DNA from: JAXMAF01 sp046350555
GTDB taxonomy: Bacteria; Planctomycetota; Phycisphaerae; Phycisphaerales; SM1A02
Reading direction: 5' to 3'
DNA: 64,000 nucleotides
Assembly (NCBI GenBank): GCA_046350555.1
Contig: JAXMAF010000026.1
Span: forward strand, 4,894 to 68,893
This document shows, in pieces, positions 36,529-44,981 of this stretch. The notes under the pieces are model-generated. The model saw only the letters and a program-made list of their open reading frames with translations. It did not search any database and was not told the origin of the DNA. Position 1 is the stretch's first letter, and every line of letters starts with the position of its first letter. The position numbers were made by a program, and so were the translations under genes.

Positions 36529-37110
36529 TCACGCCCTGCGGCGTCGGCCACCCACGAGCCAGCCAGCGATGAGGACGCTCGCGGTTGGACCTGGAACTGC
36601 ATCAAAGTACATGTTGTCCACGAACAGTTGACCATCCAGAGGGTCGGTCACAACGACGCGGTCGAACAGCACGGTTGAAACGATGCCGGCAAACGCCCCG
36701 TCCGTGCCCTGAGCTCCAAACAACGTAGACGAGTAGACGAGCTGGTCGTTCGCGTAGAGCTTGCACACGATGTTGCCGTGATACACGAATCCGATGGCGT
36801 GATGTGCCTCCAGGAGCTGCGCAACCACTGCGCCCGGGACGCCGGGCGCGCCTTGAACGCCCCATCCGTCCAAGTTGAATGTTGCCGCCGCGAAGGCCAC
36901 GTCGTTGCCGTCCGGAAAAACAACGCCCATCCCGACATATTGGTTGTTGAGGACTTGTGGAGTGCCGAGAACGAAGTCGATCGTCGTCGTCGGTCCCGCG
37001 GCGGCGAACCAAGCGCCGGCGTCCTCGAATTCGACGAAGCCGGCAGTCGCCGCTCGGGCAGTCAGACCGGCCACGATAGCAAACAGGTTGATGGAAGCGC
37101 GAGTCAACAT
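36529..37110 (-). CDS. Small PEP-CTERM-like secreted protein, paralog 1
   Basis: 193 residues, beginning MLTRASINLFAIVAGL with a signal peptide ending ATAG, then FVEFEDAGAWFAAAGPTTTIDF. A beta-rich domain follows (FPDGNDVAFAAATFNLDGWG, LVYSSTLFG, FAGIVSTVLFDRVVVTDPLDGQLFVDNMYFDAVP). The tail VPGPTASVLIAGWLVGGRRRR is PEP-CTERM-like. It shares about half its residues with paralogs 2 and 3. A GAGG box precedes the start. Function unknown; probably anchored through an exosortase-like system. Confidence 0.78.
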   Translation of the reverse strand: MLTRASINLFAIVAGLTARAATAGFVEFEDAGAWFAAAGPTTTIDFVLGTPQVLNNQYVGMGVVFPDGNDVAFAAATFNLDGWGVQGAPGVPGAVVAQLLEAHHAIGFVYHGNIVCKLYANDQLVYSSTLFGAQGTDGAFAGIVSTVLFDRVVVTDPLDGQLFVDNMYFDAVPGPTASVLIAGWLVGGRRRRA

Positions 37111-37321
37111 GGTGTGTCCTCGAACCTCGCCAAGCGACGGACCTCGCGGTCGCGTGCGCCGTGAGGACGCGGCGCCGTGTCGGGGAGGCGTGCGATGGCG
37201 GCTTGGCGACAGCCGACTGGTAGGATTCTGGCGATGGCTCGGCGTCTAAACAGGTATTGCCATGATGTCCCAGCCTCACCGGCATGCGACGATGCAAACA
37301 AGAGTAAGGGGCGCTATAGTG

Positions 37322-37897
37322 TTAGCTCCGCCGACGCCTGCCGCCGAGCAGCATTCCAGTCAACGCGATGGTGGCGGTGGGGCTGGGCACAGTATTGAAG
37401 TACAGATTGTCCACTGTGGTGGGTCCCAATGGAGCAAAGATCACGACTCGGTTGAACGCAGCCGTCGAGATCACGCCGCCGAACGCACCTCCGATGGGCG
37501 AACTGAACAGGGTGGACGTGTAGATCAGCGAATCGTCGAAGTACAGGCTAAAGGTGACGCTGCTAAAATAATATGCGGCGAATGCCTGATGAGCATCCAA
37601 GAACTCGACGATGATCGGACCTCCGCCGGTAGGGGCACCCGTGGCACCCCAGCCATCGAAGGAGAATGTTGCGGCGGTGTGCGCAACGTCATTGCCATCC
37701 GGAAAGAGCGCGCCGAGTGTGGCGTACTGCGTTGAGAGGATCTGCGGTGCGTCGAGTACGAAGTCGATCGTCGTCGTCGGTCCCGCGGCGGTAAACCACG
37801 CGTCGGCGTCCTCGAATTCGACAAAGCCGGCAGTTGCAGTTCGAGCAGCCAGCCCGATGACGATAGCAAGCAGGTTGATGTCGGGGCGAGTCAACAT
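37322..37897 (-). CDS. Small PEP-CTERM-like secreted protein, paralog 2
   Basis: 191 residues starting MLTRPDINLLAIVIGLAAR, with AAAGGA six bases before the ATG. The mature domain opens GFVEFEDADAWFTAAGPTTTIDF and contains FPDGNDVAHTAATFSFDGWG and STLFSSPIGGAFGGVIS. The tail is VPSPTATIALTGMLLGGRRRR. It is much closer to paralog 3 (38227) than to paralog 1, and lies in the first unit of an exact 905-bp tandem duplication together with a copied 3' fragment of the adjacent HAF gene. Confidence 0.8.
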   Translation of the reverse strand: MLTRPDINLLAIVIGLAARTATAGFVEFEDADAWFTAAGPTTTIDFVLDAPQILSTQYATLGALFPDGNDVAHTAATFSFDGWGATGAPTGGGPIIVEFLDAHQAFAAYYFSSVTFSLYFDDSLIYTSTLFSSPIGGAFGGVISTAAFNRVVIFAPLGPTTVDNLYFNTVPSPTATIALTGMLLGGRRRRS

Positions 37898-37934
37898 GGA
37901 GTATCCTTTGAAGGTCGATGAGTCGACACGTGTG

Positions 37935-38218
37935 TCACATGCCGGCGATCAGGACGGCGAGCGTCTGCGCCACGGACGCGAACTGACTCGGTGACGCTGT
38001 CGCTGTCCATTCGAGGAACTCGGCTTGGTCGGCGAAGCCGAGCGTATCGATGGCATCCAGGAACTGCTGCTCGCGATCGACCGCCCCACCGAAGGCACTC
38101 GGCGCAAGGCAGCCACAGTCGATTCGTACCGAGCAAAGGTCGGGTGACGACCACTCGGCCAGGACCGTGCCCCAGTCGCCTCCGTCGACGTCGCATCGCA
38201 GTGTGGAGTGCCAATCAT
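37935..38218 (-). pseudogene. Duplicated 3' fragment of the HAF/dockerin gene
   Basis: This reads the last 95 or so codons of the protein at 38840: DVDGGDWGTVLAEWSSPDLCS, CGCLAPSAFGGAVDREQQFLDAID, LGFADQAEFLEWTATASPSQFASVAQTLAVLIAGM. It lacks any start or upstream part. It lies exactly 905 bases from the equivalent segment of the full gene. It shows codon-level divergence (mostly silent differences), so the duplication is not brand new. Confidence 0.85.
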
Positions 38219-38226
38219 GGAGGATG

Positions 38227-38802
38227 TCAGCCCCGCCGACGCCTGCCGCCGAGCAGCGAGCCCGCAAGCAATGCGACGGTCGCCGGAACTGGAACGGCGT
38301 TGAAATATATATTGTCGACAAAGGTCGGACCGAGCGGATCAAAGATCTCCACGCGGTTGAAGAGTGTCGATGCGATGATGCCTGCGAAGGCACCACCGGC
38401 GGGAGAGCTGAATAGCGAGGAGGTATAGACCAGCGTGTCGTCGAGGTACAGGCTGTACTTGACGCTGCCGAGGTACTGCGCAGCAAATGCCTCGCGGGCG
38501 ATCGGGAACACGACAACAATGGGACCTCCGCCCGTCGGCGCGCCCTTGGCACCCCAGCCATCAAGATGAAACGCGGTGGCGGCATGGGCAACATCGTTGC
38601 CGTCGGCGAACAGCGCGCCGAGGTTGGCATACTGGTCAGTCAGGATCTGCGGTGCGTCGAGTACGAAGTCGATCGTCGTGGTCGGTCCCGCGGCCGTGAA
38701 CCACGCGTCCGCGTTCTCGAATTCGACAAAGCCGGCAGTTGCAGTTCGAGCAGCCAGCCCGATGGCGATAGCAAGCAGGTTGATGTCGGGGCGAGTCAAC
38801 AT
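38227..38802 (-). CDS. Small PEP-CTERM-like secreted protein, paralog 3
   Basis: 191 residues, same length as paralog 2 and very similar (MLTRPDINLLAIAIGLAAR, GFVEFENADAWFTAAGPTTTIDF, FADGNDVAHAATAFHLDGWG). The tail VPVPATVALLAGSLLGGRRRR is PEP-CTERM-like. AAGGA lies upstream of the ATG. It follows the HAF/dockerin gene at 38840 by 37 bases and is probably co-transcribed with it. The pairing HAF/dockerin plus PEP-CTERM-like gene recurs at 33337-35789. Confidence 0.82.
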   Translation of the reverse strand: MLTRPDINLLAIAIGLAARTATAGFVEFENADAWFTAAGPTTTIDFVLDAPQILTDQYANLGALFADGNDVAHAATAFHLDGWGAKGAPTGGGPIVVVFPIAREAFAAQYLGSVKYSLYLDDTLVYTSSLFSSPAGGAFAGIIASTLFNRVEIFDPLGPTFVDNIYFNAVPVPATVALLAGSLLGGRRRRG

Positions 38803-38839
38803 GGAGTGTCCTTAGAAGGTCGATGAGTCGACACGTGTG

Positions 38840-40666
38840 TCACATGCCGGCGATCAGGACGGCGAGCGTCTGCGCCACGGACGCGAACTGACTTGGTGAC
38901 GCCGTCGCTGTCCATTCGAGGAATTCGGCTTGGTCGGCGAAGCCGAGCATATCGATGGCATCCAGAAACTGCTGCTCGCGATCGACCGCCCCACCGAAGG
39001 CACTTGGCGCGAGGCAGCCACAGTCGATTCGTACCGAGCACAAATCCGGCGATGACCACTCGGCAAGCACGGTACCCCAATCACCGCCATCGACGTCCCC
39101 ATCACAATCGAGATCCTCAGGTCGGATGCCGTTGCAGGCGGATTGAGCGCCACCGCACAGCGCGAGCAGCGCCAGCGCGAGGTCGGCGCCGTCAACCATG
39201 AAATCGCCATTGAGATCCGCAGCGCACGTCAGCGCGACCAGCTCGAAGTGTGAATCAATCTCGGCGATACCGACAATGTGGCCGAGGGAGTTCTGATCGT
39301 GCAGGTCGCGAACAGTCCATCCTGTGGGGAGACCGCAGGCGAGTTCTTCCTCCTCGTCGGCAGGCACTGCATCGATCGGCGAACGAACGTGCTCGTTGAT
39401 GTCGTACGCGCACCATGAGCCGATCGTGCCACACCAGTACACGCCGTGCCCTTGACTTACATTCCATCCGACAGCGACGAGTTCTCCCTCCGCTTGGAAC
39501 GAACCGTTTACAGCTTCGGCCCGGCTCCTATCCCCCGATTGCCCGTCCGGCATCATGTCGCCCAGCACTTCGACATCCCATCCATCGTCATCCCACCAGA
39601 CGAGAGCCTGCTTCGCGCACGTCGGATAGCCGGTCGTGTACGCATAGCCAACCGCGACATCGCCGGCAGCGTTCACTCCTCGCGCCGCGGAACCCGGTAC
39701 TGGATCGCCGCCGAGCTGCGGAAAGTTCACGCCTGTCGTCGTGCTGGCCCAGTACGTGGCCTCGAAGTCCTCCGCTTCGCAAACGGTCGCATTCGGGTCG
39801 ACGTCACACAGCTCGTCTTCAGCGTCCCCGAAGCCGCGGCCGACCACCAAGGGCTCGGCCCCGCTCGTGTTCGCCACGTCGATTGCGATCGCGAAGAGAC
39901 CTTCGGCGTCGGGATACAGCAACTCCATCTCAGGCGTCCCGTCATAGACGAGACGGAAACCGCGGTAGCCATCCGAGCACTCCTCGGTGGCCATGCCGCT
40001 GACCACGGGGGGATCCTGGTTGTTGATGCCGTGCGCTGTGCTGGACGACGAAAGCGTCACCATGCCCGCATCGTGCAGCGTGAAGGAGTCCACGGACGCC
40101 GGACTGCCGCCATAGGACGACAGATCCCAAAGCCAAGCGACCGCGTCCGTCGCCAGAATGGGACCGAAGTGGCCAACGACCAGTCCGGCATCGTTGATGT
40201 CATTGGCGGCGCTGCTCTCCTCCTCGTCAAGTCCGGCCAACGTGTGGAGGTCGACGAAGATCCCGTTCAGGGGATTGGAGTCGGCGTCCTCGGCATCGAG
40301 GTCGAATGCGTCGACGGGAAGCCAGACGAAGGCATGGACGTAGTCCTCTTCCTCGTTGGGCTGGTACGAGCCGACGATCTGGCCGTGGGCGTTGATGCCC
40401 AACGTGTTGTCGAGCGTTTGGGGCGCGCCGAAGTTCTCGAAGCTCTCCGGGAACCGGTGAGCGCTGGGCTGAACGATCACGACCCCGAGTCGGATGAGTC
40501 GATACGGGCGGGCAATCGGCGGGTCGGGCGTTCGGCCGGATGCTGGGGCGGCGGACAGGAGCCAGAGGCCCGTCATGATCGCCAACGTCGCCACCAGCCG
40601 AGAGGAACGCTGCCGGGCTGCCGAACTGCCGGGCTGCCGGCTGCCGGAATCGATTCGCTGTTTCAT
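38840..40666 (-). CDS. HAF-repeat secreted protein with dockerin-like region and conserved tail
   Basis: 608 residues from ATG 40666, with AAGGAG eight bases before an adjacent in-frame TTG. A signal peptide (LVATLAIMTGLWLLSAAPASG) is followed by YRLIRLGVVIVQPSAH and HAF repeats (GINAHGQIVGSYQ, DINDAGLVVGHFG, GVNAAGDVAVGYA, SLGHIVGIAEID). Calcium loops follow (ADLNGDFMVDGADLALALLALCGG and DLDCDGDVDGGDWGTVLAEW). After them a tail of about 70 residues (REQQFLDAIDMLGFADQAEFLEW...LAVLIAGM) matches the tail of the 33999 protein. Extracellular; function unknown. Its 3' end has been tandemly duplicated. Confidence 0.86.
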   Translation of the reverse strand: MKQRIDSGSRQPGSSAARQRSSRLVATLAIMTGLWLLSAAPASGRTPDPPIARPYRLIRLGVVIVQPSAHRFPESFENFGAPQTLDNTLGINAHGQIVGSYQPNEEEDYVHAFVWLPVDAFDLDAEDADSNPLNGIFVDLHTLAGLDEEESSAANDINDAGLVVGHFGPILATDAVAWLWDLSSYGGSPASVDSFTLHDAGMVTLSSSSTAHGINNQDPPVVSGMATEECSDGYRGFRLVYDGTPEMELLYPDAEGLFAIAIDVANTSGAEPLVVGRGFGDAEDELCDVDPNATVCEAEDFEATYWASTTTGVNFPQLGGDPVPGSAARGVNAAGDVAVGYAYTTGYPTCAKQALVWWDDDGWDVEVLGDMMPDGQSGDRSRAEAVNGSFQAEGELVAVGWNVSQGHGVYWCGTIGSWCAYDINEHVRSPIDAVPADEEEELACGLPTGWTVRDLHDQNSLGHIVGIAEIDSHFELVALTCAADLNGDFMVDGADLALALLALCGGAQSACNGIRPEDLDCDGDVDGGDWGTVLAEWSSPDLCSVRIDCGCLAPSAFGGAVDREQQFLDAIDMLGFADQAEFLEWTATASPSQFASVAQTLAVLIAGM

Positions 40667-40819
40667 CAAGATAGCTCCTTGTCCATGCCATGGTTGTTGC
40701 CACGTTCCGATCGACTGGCGACACAGGCCAAGCGAGCCTGCCTACCGAAGTATGCCGACCATCGTCCGAACCTGCGCGCGTTTCCCTTCTTTTTTCTCGG
40801 GCAGCCAGGAAGCCGAAAG

Positions 40820-41045
40820 GACAGCCATCGGTTTTCGATGTCATGAGGCATTGGCTCGGGCTTGGGACTTGGTCGTCCGGGCAGCGGGGATTCCGACAGC
40901 GGCGCCTTCCCCCGAAGCCACCTCGTCCACCCGATCGTCCACGCGTGCGCCTCCGGCTCCTGCACGCGCTCCTGCCGCATGACCGCGCGGACGTGCGGCT
41001 TGCACGCCGTCCGCTGCCGAACCAGCGACTCCCGGTGGTTCAAGA
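40820..41045 (-). repeat. Dispersed repeat R3, copy b (IS110-like transposase fragment)
   Basis: About 225 bases, roughly 90 percent identical to 41766-42005. It begins GACAGCCATCGGTTTTCGATG. On the minus strand it reads ALLNHRESLVRQRTACKPHVRAV followed by AWTIGWTRWLRG, which resembles the helical segment after the DEDD domain of IS110 transposases (R-L-x-x-HRxxLVRQRTAxK). It has no complete gene; the fragment ends at the same point as copy c. Confidence 0.55.
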
Positions 41046-41153
41046 GAGCCGAGGCGATGCGCCACACGCCTTCGGCACTCCGCTCACGCGTGAACGCCTG
41101 CCGCACGCCTAAAGCATCGGATACAATGCGGCTGATTCGACTGCGAGCGCCCC

Positions 41154-41465
41154 ATGATCCCATTGTCCAACGTGCATCCGTTGACGGACTTCAAGCGCAA
41201 CACGTCCGCGTTCCGCGCCAAGCTGCGGAAGAGCGGTGAAGCTGCCGTCCTCACGATCGATGGTCGGGCGGCCTTGGTGGTCCAGGACGCCGCCGCGTAC
41301 GAGCGCCTGCTCGGAGCGCTCGATCACGCAGAGACGGTCGCAGGAATCCGAAGAGGTCTCGACGATGTGGCGGCCGGCCGGACCGTCACCGCGGATCGCT
41401 TCTTCACGGAGATGCGCCGTCGTCTGAAGCTGCCCACGAAGGCGCGCCCGGGCAAGAGGTCGTGA
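41154..41465 (+). CDS. Phd/YefM-type antitoxin
   Basis: 103 residues. The N-terminal Phd/YefM fold is recognisable: VHPLTDFKRNTSAFRAKLRKSGEAAVLTIDGRAALVVQDAAAYERLL. The C-terminal half (AGIRRGLDDVAAGRTVTADRFFTEMRRRL) is the toxin-neutralising helix. It should bind its own promoter and the toxin. The toxin gene starts on a GTG overlapping its stop codon, the normal arrangement. The pair sits between two IS110-like fragments. Confidence 0.9.
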   Translation: MIPLSNVHPLTDFKRNTSAFRAKLRKSGEAAVLTIDGRAALVVQDAAAYERLLGALDHAETVAGIRRGLDDVAAGRTVTADRFFTEMRRRLKLPTKARPGKRS

Positions 41466-41752
41466 TCTTCGGGGTTGAGATTGCAGACGACGCTCGACGT
41501 GAGGCGATCGCCGCGGCCGAGTGGATTGCGCGATCGTCGCCGGCCGCCGCGGCCAGGTGGTACCTGGAGCTCGAGGCTTTGATCGAGTCGCTGGGCGAAG
41601 TGCCTCATCGCTGCCCCATCGTCGCCGAGTCCGAGACGTTGGGTGTGGAAGTGCGGCGGTTGCTGTTCGGTTCCTACCGAATCCTCTTCACGATCCGGGG
41701 CTCGACCGTGTTCGTGCTGCACGTGCGACATGCCGCTCGCCGACCGCTTTGA
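41462..41752 (+). CDS. RelE/ParE-type toxin
   Basis: 96 residues from GTG 41462, overlapping the antitoxin stop. ParE/RelE layout: an N-terminal amphipathic helix (ARREAIAAAEWIARSSPAAAARWYLELEALIESL), P-HRCPI, then VRRLLFGSYRILFTIRGSTVFVLHVRHAAR. The pattern (R-x-L-x-x-GxYRI-x-F) is typical of ParE-like members. Depending on subfamily, the target is gyrase or ribosome-bound mRNA; the sequence does not decide which. Confidence 0.88.
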   Translation: MIFGVEIADDARREAIAAAEWIARSSPAAAARWYLELEALIESLGEVPHRCPIVAESETLGVEVRRLLFGSYRILFTIRGSTVFVLHVRHAARRPL

Positions 41753-41765
41753 TGCCAACCACAAG

Positions 41766-42005
41766 CCGGAGGGACAGCCACCGTTTTCCGATGTCATGAG
41801 GCATTGGCTCGGGCTTGGGACTTGGTCGTCCTGGCAGCGGGGATTCCGACAGCGACGCCTTCCCGTGAAGCCACTCCAGCCACGCGATCGTCCACGCGCG
41901 CGCCTCCCGCTCCTGCACCCGCTCCTGCCGCAGGACCGCGCGGACGTGCAGCTTGCACGCCCTCCGCTGCCGAACCAGCGACTCCCGGTGGTTCAGGAGC
42001 GCACG
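41766..42005 (-). repeat. Dispersed repeat R3, copy c (IS110-like transposase fragment)
   Basis: Starts GGGACAGCCACCGTTTTCCG and runs about 235 bases. The minus strand reads ECRALLNHRESLVRQRRACK, HVRAVLRQERVQ, AWTIAWLEWLHG. Same boundaries as copy b. From here to 42119 no gene is seen. Confidence 0.58.
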
Positions 42006-42119
42006 GCACTCCCGCGCGCGCCGCGGAGGAAGCCACACGCGCGGGATCCAGTTCGCCCGCCCCAGCGTTGAGGTGCCGGGCGAGCATGCGATCGCCCTTG
42101 GCAGTCGGCCGTTGCCTAG

Positions 42120-42291
42120 CAGCCCGTGGCGAAAGTGCTTCGACGGCGAGGGCGAGCAGGATTTCGCAGGTCCATGATCAAGTTAGGAGCCGCCGCGCAG
42201 CCGTATTCCACGGAATCTACGGCAAGCGGCGGCGACGCAGAGACGCGGAATCCTGCTCGGCAGCAGCCCGAATGACTTACGCCACGGGCTG
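42120..42291 (+). repeat. 172-bp palindromic element R2, copy b
   Basis: Starts CAGCCCGTGGCGAAAGT and ends ACTTACGCCACGGGCTG; identical in length to the copy at 5322-5493. Flanks are unrelated to those of copy a apart from CGAGCG after the right end in both. Confidence 0.75.
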
Positions 42292-42323
42292 CGAGCGCAG
42301 CCGCACCCCTCCCGCCTACATTC

Positions 42324-43229
42324 GTGCGCTTCACATCGGAACCCCTCGCATGCCGCAGCTTCCATTCCGTCGATCTCTCGTCCGATCGCTCGTCGTCCGA
42401 TCCGCTCGCTTCACTCCTTCTCGCGTCGGGAGTGGCGGGCGGGATCTCGCTCGCCGCGTGCGCGAAGCACGAGCCGAAGCCTCCGGCGCCGGTGCAGGCA
42501 GGGCGGTCGACCGGTTCGAGTGCGGGCGGTCAGGCGCCCGCGGCATCGACACCTTCCGCGTCGGCCGCGGCCGCTCCCGGCAACGACGGCGGCCGCGCGG
42601 GTACGGGTGGCGCCGGTGCGGGTGGCGCTGGTGCGACCGCCGCGGCGCCAGCCGCTGGAGCACCGCACGGCGGGACCGCGGGCGCTGGCGGCGCGGCGGC
42701 GCGGCCCGCGTCGCTCGCGGAGCTCGGGCCGATTTCGGGTCCGAAGGACGACGCGACGACGATGACCATCGCCGGCATTCGCGCCCCGAAACCCGCGGAA
42801 TGGACGTGGCAGCCGCCGACGATGGAGTTCCGGAATCTCCAATACGCGGTGCCGGCACCGGATGGCAAGGGCGAGCCCGCCGAGTTGATCGTCTCGGTCT
42901 TCCTCGGAAACGACGGTGGTCCGCTCGATGCCAACGTCAATCGATGGGCGAGTCAATTCCGCACCGACGACGGCAAGGCGGCGACGCCCGTGCGCAGCGA
43001 GATTGAGGTGAACGGGCTGAAGGTCCACCTCATCGAGCTGAAGGGCAAGTACCAGGGCATGAGCGCTCCGATGGCCAAGCCGGGCACGACGCAGCTCGGC
43101 GCCATCGTCGAGACGCCGCGCGCCCGCGTCTTCGTTCGCCTCGTCGGACCTGAGGCCACCGTCGAAGCGAATCGCGCGGCGTGGGACCGTTTCGTGAAGG
43201 GCATGGCACCTGTGGCCGCGGGCGGCTGA
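42324..43229 (+). CDS. Planctomycete-type lipoprotein with C-terminal conserved domain
   Basis: About 300 residues. A lipobox (GVAGGISLAACAK) is followed by a Pro/Ala/Gly-rich low-complexity linker of about 90 residues, then a conserved domain of about 155 residues: TMTIAGIRAPKPAEWTWQPPTMEFRNLQYAVP, AELIVSVFLGNDGG, NVNRWASQF, VNGLKVHLIELKGKY, AIVETPRARVFVRLVGPEATVEANRAAWDRFVKGM. I read it as an exported substrate-binding or stress-type domain but cannot name it. The true start may be ATG 42350 in another frame (MPQLPFRRSLVRSL), joined by a small indel before the lipobox; the GTG 42324 start gives an odd signal peptide. Confidence 0.72.
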   Translation: MRFTSEPLACRSFHSVDLSSDRSSSDPLASLLLASGVAGGISLAACAKHEPKPPAPVQAGRSTGSSAGGQAPAASTPSASAAAAPGNDGGRAGTGGAGAGGAGATAAAPAAGAPHGGTAGAGGAAARPASLAELGPISGPKDDATTMTIAGIRAPKPAEWTWQPPTMEFRNLQYAVPAPDGKGEPAELIVSVFLGNDGGPLDANVNRWASQFRTDDGKAATPVRSEIEVNGLKVHLIELKGKYQGMSAPMAKPGTTQLGAIVETPRARVFVRLVGPEATVEANRAAWDRFVKGMAPVAAGG

Positions 43230-43251
43230 GCGATCGCCGCGCGCCGATGTG

Positions 43252-43358
43252 ACACGCGTCCCAGTTGACTCTCGCGCCCCACCCAACCCAATTCCGCCGT
43301 GAGACGCCGCTGTGGGCAAGGCGTCGAACGGATGGAGGTCTACTGGAATCCGTATGAG
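43252..43358 (-). repeat. Palindromic element R1, copy b, then low-complexity DNA
   Basis: The reverse complement runs ATACGGATTCCAGTAGACCT to CAACTGGGACGCGTGTCACA and is an intact R1 of about 105 bp. The following 43430-43545 is low-complexity CGCACGC/CCGCACG-type sequence with no gene. Confidence 0.72.
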
Positions 43359-43548
43359 ATCGCACGCCGTCCGACCCGCTCGGTCGCCAGGCGTCCGTCT
43401 GTCAATCGACTTGCGACGCTTCCCGTTCGCTGCGCACGTGCACACGCATCCGCGCATCCGTGCGCACGCGCCCGCGCACCCGTCCGCACGCACCCGCACC
43501 CGCCTGCACGCACCCATCCGTCCGCGCACGCGGGCGACCCACCAACGC

Positions 43549-43872
43549 TCACTTCGCGCTGAGGTACTTCTCGACGCTCTTGACGTCCGGAAGGATCTGC
43601 GGCGTCAGGCGAAGCGTGAACGTCTCCCCGACGGCGGGATTCACGAGCTTGGTCACGCGCACGCGCGACGTCCACATGCGGCCGCCACGGGCGTGCACGT
43701 CGTTGTCGTCGCGCTTGCGGCGCGTGGCCACGCGCCGGAGCCCGCGCTGGATCGTCGGCTGGAGCCGCATCAGGCGCTGAAGCGTCTTCACGCCATTGGC
43801 GTTCTTCGGCAGGCTGGTGATCGTGAACGTGACGGTCTGCTGCGGAGAAAGTGCGGTCGCGGCGGTGGCCAT
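43549..43872 (-). CDS. Conserved small basic protein (planctomycete hypothetical)
   Basis: 107 residues from ATG 43872. The pattern is VTFTITSLPKNANGVKTLQRLMRLQP, RRVATRRKRDDNDVHARGGRMWTSRVRV, then VNPAVGETFTLRLTPQILPDVKSVEKYLSAK. Small proteins with this layout (a KTLxRLM segment, a basic RGGRxWxxR segment, a C-terminal PDxxSVEKYL) recur in planctomycetes as conserved hypotheticals. The basic middle suggests nucleic-acid binding. This is recollection plus inference; no function is known to me. Confidence 0.75.
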   Translation of the reverse strand: MATAATALSPQQTVTFTITSLPKNANGVKTLQRLMRLQPTIQRGLRRVATRRKRDDNDVHARGGRMWTSRVRVTKLVNPAVGETFTLRLTPQILPDVKSVEKYLSAK

Positions 43873-43967
43873 GGGAGTCTCGCGGAGTCTCGCTGGGAAA
43901 AGAGGGGAGCGAGTGTAGCACGCGCCGGGGCGGAGGGGAAAGGGACCGCGGCGTTGGATGGACGCGG

Positions 43968-44170
43968 TGTGTGGAGTCCACGATTCAGGTGGTTCCGATC
44001 CTTGGCAACACACGGGATTCGGGGCGACGGCCGCGCCGCCCGCCGCCGTGGAATCCGGGGTTCCGATTCCTCAGTCAACTCGGCAATCGCAGCCCGGATT
44101 CCTCCGCCGCGCAGCGGCGGCCCCCGATCGCCCTGCCGGGCAGCACCGCCCGGATCTTGGACGACACCCG
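43968..44170. mobile_element. MITE-like element related to the one at 31314, copy 2
   Basis: Contains GAGTCCACGATTCAGGTGG near the left end and, at the right end, CCGCCCGGATCTTGGACGAC, the same terminal inverted repeats as the 31314 element. Interior blocks (TCAACTCGGCAATCGCAGCC, CGGATTCCTCCGCCGCGCAG) are shared nearly base for base. It is about 200 bp. No clean target duplication is visible at this locus. Confidence 0.7.
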
Positions 44171-44204
44171 CCGCGGTCTGTCGCGGCCGGGCGGGCGCGG
44201 GGCG

Positions 44205-44923
44205 GGGGTGGAGGGCGGCCCGAGTGACATGCACCGCGAGCTGCTGCGCCGCGGCCGGAAGGTGAGCCCCAATACGGTCGCGAAGGCGATGCGTTCCGCG
44301 GGAATCAGGGCGAAGACGGCACGGCGGCTCCGCGTGCGCACGACCGACAGCAACCATCCGCACCGGATCGCGCCGAACCTGGTCGACCGCGACTTCACCG
44401 CCGACGGCGTCAACGAGGTCTGGGTCTGCGACATCACATACGTGCCGACGCGCGAGGGCTTCCTCTACGTGGCGGGGATACTCGACCTGCACAGCCGGAT
44501 GATCGTCGGCTGGAGCATGGCCGACCACATGCGGGTGGAGCTGGTCGGCGACGCGCTGGAGATGGCGCATGATCGAGCCAGCCCCGCCGCGACCCGCCGC
44601 GTGAGCTTCTGCTGCACAGCGACCGGGGCGCGCAGTACGCCTGCGACGAGCACCGCGCGGTGGTCGAGCCGCACGGCGTGGTCCAGTGCATGAGCCGCGT
44701 CGGCGACTGCCTGGAACCAGCTTCCGCGTGTCGGGCGATGAAGGACAGCTTCTGGGCGACGATGAAGAAGGAGCTCGTCCGCGACGCCGACTTCGCGACG
44801 CGCGACGAGGCTCGCCGCGCAACCTTCGATTGGATCGAGGTGTTCTACAACCGCGAGCGGCTGCACAGTTCTCCCGGCTACGTCAGCCCCGAAGCGTTCG
44901 AGGCAGCCGGGAGGTCGTCATAG
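44205..44923 (+). pseudogene. IS3 family transposase (OrfB) remnant
   Basis: Reads the IS3 OrfB N-terminal helix-turn-helix (HRELLRRGRKVSPNTVAKAMRSAGI), then the DDE core: NEVWVCDITYVPTREGFLYVAGILDLHSRMIVGWSM (first Asp), after a frameshift LLLHSDRGAQYA (second Asp), and SFWATMKKELVRDADFATRDEARRATFDWIEVFYNRERLHSSPGYVSPEAFE (Glu and C-terminal motif). The 5' end is missing and the block before SFWATM is garbled, so it is a dead fragment. It abuts the MITE-like element at 43968. Confidence 0.88.
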
Positions 44924-44981
44924 CATGTTCGCCGTGTGCACCGGGCGTGGGGAAGTCCAGTTCCGTGTGTGTGGTTCGCCG

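Noticed and set aside
43851..44693. One long plus-strand ORF covering the MITE-like element and IS3 fragment
   Set aside because: The first 110 codons are element DNA read by chance; only the part from about 44205 matches a transposase.
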